From contig ONGR01000015.1 of NCBI GenBank assembly GCA_900317425.1, positions 1 through 45,735 on the forward strand: a stretch of 45,735 nt of DNA, written 5' to 3'. Below are positions 22,443 to 31,942 of the stretch, one piece after another. The stretch comes from an uncultured Eubacteriales bacterium. GTDB taxonomy: Bacteria; Bacillota; Clostridia; Oscillospirales; Oscillospiraceae. Under the pieces are notes generated by a model, which saw only the letters and a list, made by a program, of their open reading frames with translations, was not told where the DNA came from and ran no database searches. The stretch's first letter is position 1; each line of letters begins with the position of its first letter. The translations under genes and the position numbers were made by a program.

Positions 22443-23783
22443 TCAGTTCAGGAAGTCCTTCAGCTTCTTGCTGCGGCTGGGATGGCGGAGCTTCCGCAGG
22501 GCCTTGGCCTCGATCTGACGGATGCGCTCGCGGGTCACGTTGAATTCCTTGCCCACCTCTTCCAGGGTGCGGGTGCGGCCGTCCTCAATGCCGAAGCGCA
22601 GCTTCAGCACCTTTTCCTCCCGGGGGGTCAGGGTGCTCAGCACGTCCACCAGCTGCTCCTTCAGCAGGGTGAAGCTGGCGGCCTCACTGGGCTCGGAGGC
22701 ACCCTCGTCGGGGATGAAGTCGCCCAGATGGGAGTCCTCCTCCTCACCGATGGGGGTCTCCAGGGAGACCGGCTCCTGGGCGATCTTCAGGATCTCCCGG
22801 ACCTTGTCCACCGGCATGCCCATCTCCTCAGAGATCTCCTCCGGGGTGGGGTCGTGACCCAGCTCCTGGAGAAGCTGACGGCTGACGCGGATGACCTTGT
22901 TGATGGTCTCCACCATGTGGACGGGGATGCGGATGGTCCGGGCCTGGTCGGCAATGGCGCGGGTAATGGCCTGGCGGATCCACCAGGTGGCGTAGGTGGA
23001 GAACTTGTAGCCCTTGGTGTAGTCGAACTTCTCCACGGCCTTGATGAGGCCCAGATTGCCCTCCTGGATCAGATCCAGGAACAGCATCCCGCGGCCGACA
23101 TAGCGCTTGGCGATGGACACCACCAGACGGAGGTTGGCCTCGGCCAGCTTCTGCTTGGCGTCTTCGCCCCGCTTGGCGTCGGCCTTCAGCTGCTCCAGTT
23201 CTTCGGCGGGGATGGCCTCGCCGTTCTCCTCAGCCGCAGTGAGCCGCTCCTTGGCCCGGTTGCCCGCCACCATGGCGGTGGCCAGCTCGACCTCCTCATC
23301 GGCGGTCAGGAGGGGGACCTTGCCGATCTCCTTGAGGTACATACGCACGGGATCGTCGATGTTGAAGCTGTCTACCAGCGTGTTGGGGTCGACCAGCTCC
23401 TCCTCTTCGATCTCGGCGATCTCCTCCATGGGAGGCTCCACGTCCTCCGGCAAATCGCCGGGGAAATCGTCGCCGCTGAGCTCGATCTCAAGAGCCTCCA
23501 GAGAATCGTATACCTGCCCCATCTGCTCGTCGTTCAGATCCAGCTCGTCCATCAGGTCTCCCAGCTCGGTGGTGTTGACCTTGCCCTTTTTCTTGGAACG
23601 GACAAACAGATCCTTCAGCTTCTCGTGGCCCTGCAGCAGGGCGGCGGCGGGAAGCGTGGCAATGGTTTTGTCATCCAATTTGGTGTTCTTGCTCTTCTTG
23701 GCGGGAGTCTCCGTCTTTTCGCTTTCGGCCAACAGCTGATCGGCCATCTCTTCCAACTGCTGCTCGGTCAGTTTCTCACTCAT
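22443..23783 (-). CDS. rpoD: Primary sigma factor RpoD (SigA)
   Basis: The 446-residue protein has region 1.1 and an acidic spacer, region 1.2 ([21 protein letters not shown]), region 2 ([37 protein letters not shown]), region 3 and region 4 ([38 protein letters not shown]). It directs RNA polymerase to TTGACA/TATAAT promoters such as those marked in this window. The ATG at 23783 is chosen because GGAGG lies 8 bases upstream; the ATG at 23798 overlaps this site. Its start overlaps the dnaG stop in ATGAGTGA, so the two are translationally coupled, the conserved dnaG-rpoD macromolecular-synthesis pair. Confidence 0.96.
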   Translation of the reverse strand: MSEKLTEQQLEEMADQLLAESEKTETPAKKSKNTKLDDKTIATLPAAALLQGHEKLKDLFVRSKKKGKVNTTELGDLMDELDLNDEQMGQVYDSLEALEIELSGDDFPGDLPEDVEPPMEEIAEIEEEELVDPNTLVDSFNIDDPVRMYLKEIGKVPLLTADEEVELATAMVAGNRAKERLTAAEENGEAIPAEELEQLKADAKRGEDAKQKLAEANLRLVVSIAKRYVGRGMLFLDLIQEGNLGLIKAVEKFDYTKGYKFSTYATWWIRQAITRAIADQARTIRIPVHMVETINKVIRVSRQLLQELGHDPTPEEISEEMGMPVDKVREILKIAQEPVSLETPIGEEEDSHLGDFIPDEGASEPSEAASFTLLKEQLVDVLSTLTPREEKVLKLRFGIEDGRTRTLEEVGKEFNVTRERIRQIEAKALRKLRHPSRSKKLKDFLN

Positions 23784-25560
23784 GTCGCTTTCCTCCATAT
23801 CCCTTTGTTTCTTTGAACTTATTGCCTGCGGCGGCCAACGGATCGATACCGGCGCTGCCGTCGCGTTTTTCCTTCTCCTGCCGGATCACCGCTATGTAGT
23901 CCTGCAGCGCCTTGGCTGCGTTGGCGGTGGATTCCGGCTTCTGCATGATGGTGGTCAGGTGGCTCATCTCCTCACCGGTCAGCACCGACGAGAGCTGAGC
24001 CAGACCCAGTGCGTGGCCCGATTGACGGTCCTGCCACAGTTGGGCGAAGATACGGCCCAGCAGGGGGGAGGAGAAATCCTCCGGCGCCAGCGGCGTCTCC
24101 GGCGGGAACAGGGACTCATCCTGCATCAGCAGACGGATCACACCCTCCTCCGCCAGCGCGCTGCGGAGGTTTTCGTAACGGATGCCCCGCTCCCGGGGCT
24201 GCAGGACGGCGCTGGGGTTCAACTCCCGACGCTCCCGCTTTTTCCGGTCGATGGCCATCTTCTTCCTGAAGGCCCGCTTGACCTCTAGACGCATGGCGTC
24301 GGGTGTCAGTCCGGCGGCTTCTGCGGCCCGGACGGTGTAGACCTCCCGCTCCACGGCGTTTTCCAGGGTGGCCAGTTCCTGGCTGATCTCCCCGGCGTAG
24401 GCGATGCGCTGGCGGTCGTCCTTCAGGTCGTACTTCCCGGCGATCTGGGCCATGCGGAATTCCATGCCGTTCTCGCTGCCGTTCAACAGCCGCTCGAAGG
24501 CGTCGGGCCCATAGTTTTTGATGAAGTCGTCGGCGTCCTGCTTGGTGGGTTTTCCGTCCACCATGCGGTTTGGCAGGCTGAGCACCTTGACAGAGAACTC
24601 CGAGTTGTTCAAAAGCTCCAGCGCCCGCTGGGTAGCCAGTTGGCCGGCGTTGTCGTTATCGTAGCACAGCACCAGCTCCTTGGTGTAGCGGCTGAGGAGG
24701 CGGGTCTGCTCCTGGGTGAGAGCCGTGCCCATGGAGGCCACGGCGTTGTCAAAGCCGGCCTGATGCAGCGTCACCACGTCCAGGTTGCCCTCGCAGAGGA
24801 TGATGTTGGGCCGCTTGGTCTTCTTGGCCAGGTTCAGGCCGTAGAGCACCCGGCGCTTGCTGTAGGCGATGGTCTCCGGGGTGTTCATGTATTTGGGCTC
24901 GGATTTGTCCAGCACGCGGCTGCCGAAGCCCACCACGTCACCCCGTACGTCGATCACCGGAAGCATCAGACGGTTGCGGAACTTGTCGTAGATGTGGCCG
25001 TTCTTGCTCTGGACCGCCAGACCGGCGCTGATGAGCTCGGCCTTGGTGTAGCCCCGCTGGGTCATGGCGGTGAGCAGGGCGTCCCAGCTGTCCGGCGCGG
25101 CGCCCATACCGAAACGGACGGCGATAGGCCGGCGGATCTGGCGCTTGTCCAGATAGGCCTGGACGGCGGCGCCCTCCGGCTTTTGCAGGAGATCGTAGTA
25201 AAAGCGGGCGGCCTCCCGGTTCAGCTCCAGGATCCGGCGGCGCAGCTTGTCGGTGCCGTCGCGCTGATCCTCCGGCACGGGGATGTTGGCCCGCTTGGCC
25301 AGGAAGCGCACGGCATCTGGATAGGAGAGATTCTCCATGTCCATAATAAAGTTGATGACGCCGCCGCCCTTCTTGCAGCCGAAGCAGTGGTAGAACTGCT
25401 TGTCCGGCAGGACGTGGAAGGAGGGGGTCTTTTCATTGTGGAAGGGACAGCAGCCCCAATAGCTGCCGCCTTTGGCCTGCAGCGTTACGTAGCTGCCCAC
25501 CACGTCCACGATATCGTTGCGGGCAATCAGCTCGTCCAGAAAGCTCTGGGGAAACGCCAT
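23776..25560 (-). CDS. dnaG: DNA primase
   Basis: The 594-residue primase makes RNA primers at the replication fork. Its N-terminal CHC2 zinc finger has ligands C38, H41, C59 and C62; the RNA polymerase core follows; the TOPRIM motifs are [10 protein letters not shown] (catalytic Glu) and LCYDNDNAG (DxD-like). The C-terminal part is the DnaB-binding region. The ATG follows AAAGGAGG closely. It is the first gene of dnaG-rpoD; rpsU, present here in proteobacteria, is absent as usual in Firmicutes. An AT-rich region with TATATAGTAAT near 25650 on the - strand probably holds its promoter, but the -35 box is unclear. Confidence 0.96.
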   Translation of the reverse strand: MAFPQSFLDELIARNDIVDVVGSYVTLQAKGGSYWGCCPFHNEKTPSFHVLPDKQFYHCFGCKKGGGVINFIMDMENLSYPDAVRFLAKRANIPVPEDQRDGTDKLRRRILELNREAARFYYDLLQKPEGAAVQAYLDKRQIRRPIAVRFGMGAAPDSWDALLTAMTQRGYTKAELISAGLAVQSKNGHIYDKFRNRLMLPVIDVRGDVVGFGSRVLDKSEPKYMNTPETIAYSKRRVLYGLNLAKKTKRPNIILCEGNLDVVTLHQAGFDNAVASMGTALTQEQTRLLSRYTKELVLCYDNDNAGQLATQRALELLNNSEFSVKVLSLPNRMVDGKPTKQDADDFIKNYGPDAFERLLNGSENGMEFRMAQIAGKYDLKDDRQRIAYAGEISQELATLENAVEREVYTVRAAEAAGLTPDAMRLEVKRAFRKKMAIDRKKRERRELNPSAVLQPRERGIRYENLRSALAEEGVIRLLMQDESLFPPETPLAPEDFSSPLLGRIFAQLWQDRQSGHALGLAQLSSVLTGEEMSHLTTIMQKPESTANAAKALQDYIAVIRQEKEKRDGSAGIDPLAAAGNKFKETKGYGGKRHE

Positions 25561-25705
25561 GGGACCGTCCTCCTTTCCAATCGTGTTGCGGTGAGTTTGG
25601 CGGGGAACGCTGCCTCGATTTGGCCCGCTCCCCCAAAACGCCTATTACTATATACCAAAATCTTTTTCAAAATCCTCTTTTTCATACGAAAAAAATGAAA
25701 AAAGG

Positions 25706-25741
25706 CAAAAAAACACGCAGCCCGGAAAAAGGACTGCGTGT
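25706..25741 (-). terminator. Terminator of murC
   Basis: On the - strand ACACGCAG (25741-25734) pairs with CTGCGTGT (25720-25713), extended by GG/CC pairs, and is followed by a run of seven T. Confidence 0.8.
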
Positions 25742-25761
25742 GTGGGAAACCTGTCAATCGT

Positions 25762-27150
25762 TCATCCCCGCTCCAGAAGACGCTCGCCGGCGCGGAAGAT
25801 ATCGCCGGCGCCTACCGTCAGGATCAGATCGCCGGGCCGGGCCAGCTGGGCCAGGGTATCCGTCACCTTCTCCAGGCTGGAGCAGTAGATGGCGCCGGGG
25901 ATCTCACGGGCCAGATCCCGGGAGGAGGTGCCCTTTTCATTGGTTTCCCGGGCGGCGTAGATCTCCGCCAGCACCGTGATATCGGGCAGCTTCAGCTCCT
26001 CTACGAAGCGGTCAAACAGCTTTTCGGTGCGGGAGTAGGTATGGGGCTGGAAGGCGCAGATGATGCGCTCATAGGGCCGCTGTCTGGCCATGGTCAGCAG
26101 GGCGTGGAGCTCGTCGGGATGATGGGCATAGTCGTCGTAGACGTCGGCCCCGTGATAGGAGCCCTTGCGCTCAAACCGCCGGCCGGCACCCAGGAAGTTG
26201 TTCAGACCGTTCTCCACGGCCTTTGCGCCGATGCCCAGCAGATAGGCGGAGCAGGCGGCGGCCAGGGCGTTGGAGATGTTGTGATCGCCGCCCACCAGCA
26301 GTTCCACGTGGGCATATTTCTCGCCGCGGATGACGATATCGAAGGCGGGCAGACCGTCAAAGTAGGCCACGTTGTCGGCATAGCAGTCGGCGCTGCGGTC
26401 AAAGCGGCTGAACCAGAGCAGGGAGCCCTCATAGCCGGCCAGCGTCTCCCGGGCCCCTTTGTCGTCCCAGTTGCCCACCACATAGCCGTTCTGGGGCACC
26501 AGCTCGGCGAAGGAGCGGAAGGAGTGCTCGATATCCTGAAGATCCTTGAAGAAATCCAGGTGGTCCTCAGCCACGTTCAGGATCACAGCCACGGTGGGGA
26601 AAAAGTTCAGGAAGGAGTTGCAGTATTCGCAGCTCTCCAGAATGATGGTCTCGCCCTTGCCCACCCGATAGCCGGCGTTGCGGAGCAGGGGCAGCGTGCC
26701 GCCGATCATCACGGTGGGATCGGCCTGGGCGGCCATAAAGATGTGGGTGGCCATGGCGGTGGTGGTGGTCTTGCCGTGAGTGCCGGAGATGCACAGGGCG
26801 TTCCGGTACTGGCGCATAATGGCACCCCAGGCCTGGGCCCGCTCGTAGACGGGGATGCCCCGGGCGATGGCGCCGGCGATCTCCGGATTCTCGTCCTTGA
26901 TGGCGGCGGTGCGGATCACCAGGTCGCAATCCTTCAGATTCTCCGCGCTGTGGCCCACGGCTACCTGGATGCCCAGACTGCGCAGGTGCTTCACGGAATC
27001 ACTGTCATTCATATCGGAACCCTGGACGGCCAGGCCCATACCGTTGAGGACCTCGGCCAGCGGGCACATGGACACGCCGCCGATGCCGGCCAGATGGACG
27101 CGGACGCCGGGACGCATATAGTTGCTGATATCCACAGATGGATGGAACAT
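25762..27150 (-). CDS. murC: UDP-N-acetylmuramate--L-alanine ligase
   Basis: The 462-residue Mur ligase adds L-alanine to UDP-MurNAc in the cytoplasm using ATP. The N-terminal UDP-binding Rossmann part has HLAGIGGVSMCPLAEVL, the central ATPase domain has SGTHGKTTTTAMA with K127, and the C-terminal domain has DVYDDYAHHPDEL and FQPHTYSRT. These match MurC rather than MurD, E or F. The ATG at 27150 follows GGAGGAG. An in-frame extension upstream crosses the promoter and is not used. It stands alone, divergent from cca, outside a dcw cluster. Confidence 0.95.
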   Translation of the reverse strand: MFHPSVDISNYMRPGVRVHLAGIGGVSMCPLAEVLNGMGLAVQGSDMNDSDSVKHLRSLGIQVAVGHSAENLKDCDLVIRTAAIKDENPEIAGAIARGIPVYERAQAWGAIMRQYRNALCISGTHGKTTTTAMATHIFMAAQADPTVMIGGTLPLLRNAGYRVGKGETIILESCEYCNSFLNFFPTVAVILNVAEDHLDFFKDLQDIEHSFRSFAELVPQNGYVVGNWDDKGARETLAGYEGSLLWFSRFDRSADCYADNVAYFDGLPAFDIVIRGEKYAHVELLVGGDHNISNALAAACSAYLLGIGAKAVENGLNNFLGAGRRFERKGSYHGADVYDDYAHHPDELHALLTMARQRPYERIICAFQPHTYSRTEKLFDRFVEELKLPDITVLAEIYAARETNEKGTSSRDLAREIPGAIYCSSLEKVTDTLAQLARPGDLILTVGAGDIFRAGERLLERG

Positions 27151-27216
27151 ACGGATCTCCTCCAAAATGAGCTGGGAGCAGCGCGGTGTACCGCGTTGCA
27201 ATTTTTCGTACCCCAT

Positions 27217-27245
27217 ATTATAATACGGGGAGAAGAGAAGTGCAA
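27217..27245 (-). promoter_or_regulatory. Promoter of murC
   Basis: On the - strand, TTGCAC (27245-27240) and TATAAT (27222-27217) have 17-base spacing. The leader contains a small CGCGGT/ACCGCG hairpin. Confidence 0.8.
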
Positions 27246-27296
27246 CGGGGAATCCGACGAATTATTCACCGGAAATCTGGGAAAGGAGGGTGAGAA

Positions 27297-28610
27297 ATGC
27301 TGCCGCAGGAGGTACTGGAGATATTGCGTCGCCTGAACGGGCATGGCTATGAGGCCTACGCGGTGGGCGGATGCGTGCGGGACCAGCTGCTGGGCCGCAC
27401 GCCGGACGACTGGGACCTGACTACGTCGGCCCGCCCCGAGCAGGTGATGGAACTGTTTGCGCCCCACTGCATCCCAACAGGCCTGCAGCACGGCACGGTG
27501 ACGGTGCGGCAGGATCACCGCTCCTTTGAGGTGACCACCTTCCGCACCGACGGGATCTATTCCGACCACCGCCACCCGGATGAGGTGTGTTTCTCCGACC
27601 GGTTGGAGGAGGATCTCAAGCGGCGGGATTTCACCGTCGGCGCCATGGCCATGGACGCCGGGGGGCAGATCGTGGACCTGTTCGGCGGCCGGGAGGACCT
27701 GGAAAACGGCGTGATCCGCTGTGTGGGCGAGGCCGACCGGCGGTTTGACGAGGACGCCCTGCGGATCATGCGTGCCCTGCGGTTCGCGTCGGTGCTGGGC
27801 TTCTCCATTGCGCCGGACACGGCGGACGCCATCCGCCGCGGGCGGGAGAAGCTGCGCCACATTGCCGCAGAACGGATCTGCGTGGAGATGACCAAGCTCC
27901 TGTGCGGCGCTGACGCGGCCCGAGTACTCCTGGAATTCCCGGAGGTCATCGGCGTATTTCTGCCGGAGATGCTGCCGGCGGTGGGCTTCGATCAGAAAAA
28001 CCGCCACCACTGCTACGACGTGTGGGAGCACACGGTCCGGGCGGTGGAGGCGACGCCGGCGGAGCCGGTACTGCGCTGGACCATGCTGTTTCACGACCTT
28101 GGCAAGCCGTATTGCTTTACAGAGGATGAGGCCGGCGTGGGTCATTTTTACGGCCATGGAAAGATCAGCCGCACTTTGGCGGCGGAGGCCATGTCCCGAT
28201 TGAAGTTCGACAACGACAGCCGCAACCGCATTGAGCTGCTGGTGGACTGGCACGACCGGGTGATCCCCTGTACTCGCAGAGGGCTGCGCCGGGCACTGAA
28301 CAAGCTGGGCGCCGACGGCGCGGCACAGCTGATCGCCGTGAAGCGGGCGGATAATCTGGCCCAGGCGCCCGCCTATCGGGATCGGCAGCGGGAACTGGAC
28401 CGGGCGGAGGAGATCATCGCAGAGCTGATGGCGGAGGACGCCTGTTTCTCCCTGAAACAGCTGGCGGTCAACGGGCGGGATATGATGGCCCTGGGCCTGT
28501 CCGGCCCCGCCATCGGGCAAATGCTGCAGCAGCTGCTGGATCAGGTGCTGGAGGAAAAGCTGCCCAACGACCGGGAGACGTTGCTCCGGTGGGCAAAGGA
28601 GCAATGCTGA
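27297..28610 (+). CDS. cca: CCA tRNA nucleotidyltransferase
   Basis: The 437-residue class II enzyme adds or repairs the 3' CCA end of tRNA. The nucleotidyltransferase head has AVGGCVRDQLLGRTPDDWDL with the metal ligands D38 and D40, then RRDFTVGAMAMD and RRFDEDALRIMRALRFA. An HD domain follows (H266-D267 in LFHDLGKPYCF), as in Firmicute enzymes with phosphohydrolase-like modules. AAAGGAGG (27282-27289) lies 7 bases before the ATG. It is monocistronic and divergent from murC. Confidence 0.94.
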   Translation: MLPQEVLEILRRLNGHGYEAYAVGGCVRDQLLGRTPDDWDLTTSARPEQVMELFAPHCIPTGLQHGTVTVRQDHRSFEVTTFRTDGIYSDHRHPDEVCFSDRLEEDLKRRDFTVGAMAMDAGGQIVDLFGGREDLENGVIRCVGEADRRFDEDALRIMRALRFASVLGFSIAPDTADAIRRGREKLRHIAAERICVEMTKLLCGADAARVLLEFPEVIGVFLPEMLPAVGFDQKNRHHCYDVWEHTVRAVEATPAEPVLRWTMLFHDLGKPYCFTEDEAGVGHFYGHGKISRTLAAEAMSRLKFDNDSRNRIELLVDWHDRVIPCTRRGLRRALNKLGADGAAQLIAVKRADNLAQAPAYRDRQRELDRAEEIIAELMAEDACFSLKQLAVNGRDMMALGLSGPAIGQMLQQLLDQVLEEKLPNDRETLLRWAKEQC

Positions 28611-28617
28611 TTATTAT

Positions 28618-28655
28618 AAAAAGCTGTAAGGGGAAACTCCCTTACAGCTTTTTCT
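28618..28655. terminator. Terminator between convergent cca and the DMT permease
   Basis: AAAAAGCTGTAAGGG (28618-28632) and CCCTTACAGCTTTTT (28639-28653) form a perfect 15-bp stem, with A and T tracts that allow termination on both strands. Confidence 0.85.
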
Positions 28656-28668
28656 ATGTAAGACAGGA

Positions 28669-29541
28669 CTATTCCGTTTTTTTCCGGGGCCAGTCGACTT
28701 CCATCAGCACCAGACTGAGAAGCATGAGCGCGGCACCCAGATAGCCCCGGGGCAGCAGGACCTCTCCGGCCAGCAGGAAGGCTACGATGGCGGAGAAGAC
28801 CGGTTCCAGCGTGAAGATCAGCCCTACGTGGCTGGCGGTGGTGTACTGCTGCTGTACGCTCTGGATCACGAAGGCGATGCCGGAGCAGAAGATGCCCAAG
28901 AACAGCGCCGCGCCCCAGGTGGTGGGCGTCTGGGGCAGAGAGGGCGTCTCGATGGCAAAGGAGATGGCCAGGGTAATGACACCCACCACGCCCAGCTGGC
29001 ATACGCCCAGGGCCAGCGGGTCCACCTCCGGCTGACGCACCGCCTCCTCCGTCAGCAGCAGGTCGATGCTGTAGCACAGGGCCACGCCCAAACTCAGGAT
29101 GTCACCGCTGCGGGGGCGGAACTGTTCGTTCAGCGTCATGAGGGCCAGACCGACGGTGCACAGCAGCAGGGAGAAGATCAGTTTGCGCTTGGGCTTGGTC
29201 CGGCGGATCAAAAAGTCCAGGATAGGCGTGAACACCACCGGCAGCGCGCAGATGAAGCCGGCGTTGGACAGGGAGGTGCGGGTGACGGCATAGCCATAAA
29301 AAATGTAGCAGCCCGCCAGAGCAAGGCCTACCCAGAGACTGTATTTCAGCGTGATGCGGTTGATCTTCCGGACGTTTTTGAAGAAGATCACGCTCAGCAG
29401 CAGAAAGGCCGACAGAAAGCGGAAGGCATTGAGGCACATGGGGTCCATCTCCGTCAGACACAGGTCGGTCAGATAATAGGAGCCGCCCCAGAAAGCGGTG
29501 ACCATCACCAGCAGCAGATCGGCTTTTCTCTGTTTTGCCAT
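28669..29541 (-). CDS. DMT-superfamily permease (EamA family)
   Basis: The 290-residue membrane protein has ten predicted helices arranged as two EamA repeats: the first starts LLLVMVTAFWGGSYYLTDLC and contains FRFLSAFLLLSVIFF, and the second contains YTTASHVGLIFTLEPVFSAIVAFLLAGE. Members export or import amino acids, nucleotide metabolites or sugars; the substrate cannot be told. The ATG at 29541 is chosen; a GTG three codons earlier is possible. It is convergent with cca and 66 bases after the AI-2E family permease on the same strand. Confidence 0.88.
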   Translation of the reverse strand: MAKQRKADLLLVMVTAFWGGSYYLTDLCLTEMDPMCLNAFRFLSAFLLLSVIFFKNVRKINRITLKYSLWVGLALAGCYIFYGYAVTRTSLSNAGFICALPVVFTPILDFLIRRTKPKRKLIFSLLLCTVGLALMTLNEQFRPRSGDILSLGVALCYSIDLLLTEEAVRQPEVDPLALGVCQLGVVGVITLAISFAIETPSLPQTPTTWGAALFLGIFCSGIAFVIQSVQQQYTTASHVGLIFTLEPVFSAIVAFLLAGEVLLPRGYLGAALMLLSLVLMEVDWPRKKTE

Positions 29542-29607
29542 GGCACGCACCGCCCTTTCCGTCAGATAACGACTTATTCTAACACAAAGAGCGGAAAAAG
29601 AAAACCA

Positions 29608-30675
29608 TTATTTCCACAGTTTGATATAGCCGGTGTCGTGGAGCTGTTTGGTGAGCAGGAGGATGATGGGCAGCAGCACCATGCCGCCCACGCCCAGGGT
29701 GCGGAAGCCCACGTACATGGCCATCAACGCCAGCAGCGGCGGCAGACCGGCCTGGGCCGCCATGATCCGGGGCTCGGTAAAGCTGCGCACCAGGGCGATG
29801 ACGGCGTAGAGGGCCGTCAGGGCGATAGCGCGGGGTACGTTGCCCACCAGGAACAGTACGGCGGCCCAGGGCAGCAGGACCGTCCCGGTGCCGAACACCG
29901 GCAGAGCGTCGATCAGCGCCGCGGTGACAGCCAGCAGCAGGGCGTAGGGCTGGCGCAGCAGCAGGAATCCCGTCAACAGCTCGGAGAAGGTAATGAGGAG
30001 CAGGATGCACTGGGCGCGAAGCCACTTTCCCAGCGTGGTGAGCAGATTATCCCTGACGCCGCTGACCCATCTCTGCCGCTCCGGGCGGAGCTGCCGGCGG
30101 AAAAAGGCGGTGACGGCAGGGTAGGCGCTGATGGAGAAAAAGACCGCCAGAGTGGTGGTGACGCAGAACAGCACCGCCTGGGGCAGGGAGGCCATCAGAC
30201 CGCCCATGGCCCGGATCCCGGAGGTGGAGAGAGAACCTACTACCTGGGACAACTGTTGGGGCAGGTGGGAGAGAAAATGCTCCACGTCCTGCCGCACGGA
30301 CACGGGGCAGGCGGCGCAGAACTCATCCAGACGCTGAAAGATGGTGTCCGCCAAAGCGGGCAGCCCTGCCAGGTACAGAGGCAGCTGCTGCAGAAGATCC
30401 GTGGCCTGGCGCACCAACTGCCGGAGCAGCGTAGCGGCCAGGGCGATCACCGCCGCCAGCAGCGCCAGTGTAAATACCGCCGCCAGAAATCCCCGCTGCA
30501 GGTGCATCCGCCGCCGCACCGATTCGATGGCCGGCTCCACCAGAGAGGCAAGACCCATGGCCAGCAGGAAGGGCAGCAGCCATACCAGCAAGTGCCGGAG
30601 AAACACCCAGATCAGGACGGAAATGGCGGTGTAATACGCCGCGTGGATCAAAAAGCGCGCTTGCTTATCAGTCAA
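29608..30675 (-). CDS. AI-2E family transporter, YtvI-like
   Basis: The 355-residue protein has about eight hydrophobic segments in the PF01594 (AI-2E/YtvI) pattern: paired N-terminal helices, a long amphipathic middle (about residues 95-180) and the conserved ALIDALPVFGTGTVLLPWA, EPRIMAAQAGLPPLLALMAMYVG and GVGGMVLLPI segments. YtvI is a sporulation membrane protein in Bacillus; related proteins include Na+/H+ antiporters and the E. coli TqsA AI-2 exporter. The TTG at 30675 is chosen because AAAGGAG lies 10 bases upstream; a longer in-frame form would overlap the divergent pheB promoter. Confidence 0.85.
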   Translation of the reverse strand: MTDKQARFLIHAAYYTAISVLIWVFLRHLLVWLLPFLLAMGLASLVEPAIESVRRRMHLQRGFLAAVFTLALLAAVIALAATLLRQLVRQATDLLQQLPLYLAGLPALADTIFQRLDEFCAACPVSVRQDVEHFLSHLPQQLSQVVGSLSTSGIRAMGGLMASLPQAVLFCVTTTLAVFFSISAYPAVTAFFRRQLRPERQRWVSGVRDNLLTTLGKWLRAQCILLLITFSELLTGFLLLRQPYALLLAVTAALIDALPVFGTGTVLLPWAAVLFLVGNVPRAIALTALYAVIALVRSFTEPRIMAAQAGLPPLLALMAMYVGFRTLGVGGMVLLPIILLLTKQLHDTGYIKLWK

Positions 30676-30702
30676 GAGGGACGCTCCTTTCGGAAAAGGG
30701 GG

Positions 30703-30731
30703 TTGTGTTTTCAGACGGGGTGTGTTACGAT
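30703..30731 (+). promoter_or_regulatory. Promoter of pheB
   Basis: TTGTGT (30703-30708) and TACGAT (30726-30731) are spaced 17 bases apart. Confidence 0.55.
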
Positions 30732-30782
30732 GAGAAAAACAATGTGGGGACATTTGTTCTTCATGTATGGACGGTGAGAAGT

Positions 30783-31220
30783 ATGAAAACCAACAAGTAC
30801 TATATCGTGTCGGCGGAGGCGCTGCCGGACGTATTCATCAAGGTGGCGGAGGCCAAGCGGATGCTCCGGGTGGGCGAGGCCCGCACTGTGGGCGAGGCAG
30901 CCGCGGCGGTGGGCATCAGCCGCAGCGCTTTTTACAAGTACAAAGACGCGGTGCAGCCCTTTCAGGACATGAAGGCGGGCCAGATCATCACCTTTTATGC
31001 CCTGCTGAAGGACAACCCCGGCGTGCTGAGCAACTACCTGTCTATTTTTGCCGACTCCGGCGCGAATATTCTGACCATCAACCAGGGCATTCCCACCAAT
31101 GGCTGTGCCGGCGTGACCATCTCCGCGGAGACCAGTGAGATGAACGAGGAGTTGGACGAGATGATTGCCCGGGTCTCGGCGGCGGAGGGTGTGCTGAAGT
31201 TCCAGATTCTGGCCGGCTGA
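30783..31220 (+). CDS. pheB: ACT domain protein PheB (UPF0735)
   Basis: The 145-residue protein joins an N-terminal helix-turn-helix-like segment (MLRVGEARTVGEAAAAVGISRSAFYKYKDAV, about residues 25-55) to a C-terminal ACT domain (ITFYALLKDNPGVLSNYLSIFADSGANI and GCAGVTISAET). The family is often linked to homoserine dehydrogenase or phenylalanine metabolism genes and is thought to sense an amino acid. The hom and thr genes that usually follow are absent here. The ATG at 30783 is chosen although its Shine-Dalgarno sequence is weak (GGTGAG). Confidence 0.88.
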   Translation: MKTNKYYIVSAEALPDVFIKVAEAKRMLRVGEARTVGEAAAAVGISRSAFYKYKDAVQPFQDMKAGQIITFYALLKDNPGVLSNYLSIFADSGANILTINQGIPTNGCAGVTISAETSEMNEELDEMIARVSAAEGVLKFQILAG

Positions 31221-31235
31221 CGGCGGGGAGGGTCT

Positions 31236-31853
31236 ATGGATCACAAGAAGCGCACGGCGGATATCGTGCCCCAGAGCGGCATAGATCTCCGTCGTCTGAT
31301 CGAAACCGAAACTAACGAGGCACGCCGCCGGACCTTGGAGGAGATGGCGGAGAATTGCCGCACCCATGGAGCCGACTGGCAGTGGTACGCACCCTGGCTG
31401 ACCTACGACCACGCCACGGGGGAGCGGACGGGCATGCTGTATTTTGACGGTGCGCCCCGGGATGGCATTGCGTCGCTGAAGCTGGAATTTACGGAGCCTT
31501 GGCGGGGCAAGCAGGCTGCCGCCGGGGCGCTGGACGCGGCCCTGGAGTGGGCCTTCAAATACGGCCAGGTGTACGTGGTCCGGGTCCGGGCAGAGGACGA
31601 GGAGACCCGGCATATGCTGACCCTGCGAAGCGCGTCGGAAAAGGACGGGTGGTTTGAGCTGAAAAAGCCCCGGACACCCTGGGTCACCGCCTGGCTGGTG
31701 ATGGGCCTGCTGCTGGGCGCCGTGGGCGGGAAGGCGGTGGGCCGCCCGGCTCTGGGCGCCGGGATCGGCGCCGTCATCGGCGGGATCGTCGGTGTTGTGT
31801 TCACCCTGCGGGAGAATCGCCGCCGCGCCGCCGTCATGCAGAAGCTCGTATAG
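31236..31853 (+). CDS. GNAT-like domain fused to a glycine-rich membrane hairpin, function unknown
   Basis: The 205-residue protein begins with a charged helical region (RRLIETETNEARRRTLEEMAEN). A stretch resembling a GNAT acetyltransferase core follows (SLKLEFTEPWRGKQAAAGALDAALEWAF and QVYVVRVRAEDEETRHMLTLRS). It ends with two hydrophobic, glycine-rich segments (WVTAWLVMGLLLGAVGGKAVG and ALGAGIGAVIGGIVGVVFTL) and a basic tail. The GNAT likeness is my reading and could be wrong. It lies 15 bases after pheB with GGAGGG before its ATG, so it is probably co-transcribed with pheB. Confidence 0.7.
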   Translation: MDHKKRTADIVPQSGIDLRRLIETETNEARRRTLEEMAENCRTHGADWQWYAPWLTYDHATGERTGMLYFDGAPRDGIASLKLEFTEPWRGKQAAAGALDAALEWAFKYGQVYVVRVRAEDEETRHMLTLRSASEKDGWFELKKPRTPWVTAWLVMGLLLGAVGGKAVGRPALGAGIGAVIGGIVGVVFTLRENRRRAAVMQKLV

Positions 31854-31858
31854 ATAAC

Positions 31859-31891
31859 AATACCCGCATATCAAAATGATATGCGGGTATT
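31859..31891 (+). terminator. Hairpin after the pheB operon
   Basis: AATACCCGCATATCA (31859-31873) and TGATATGCGGGTATT (31877-31891) form a perfect 15-bp stem with an AAA loop and a short T-rich tail. Confidence 0.7.
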
Positions 31892-31906
31892 TCTGCGTTT
31901 TGCTGT

Positions 31907-31937
31907 AAAAAGCCCTGCCGTTAATCGGCAGGGCTTT
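31907..31937. terminator. Terminator of queH
   Basis: AAAGCCCTGCCG (31909-31920) and CGGCAGGGCTTT (31926-31937) form a 12-bp stem. On the - strand it is followed by a T run and lies just after the queH stop. Confidence 0.75.
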
Positions 31938-31942
31938 GTCCG

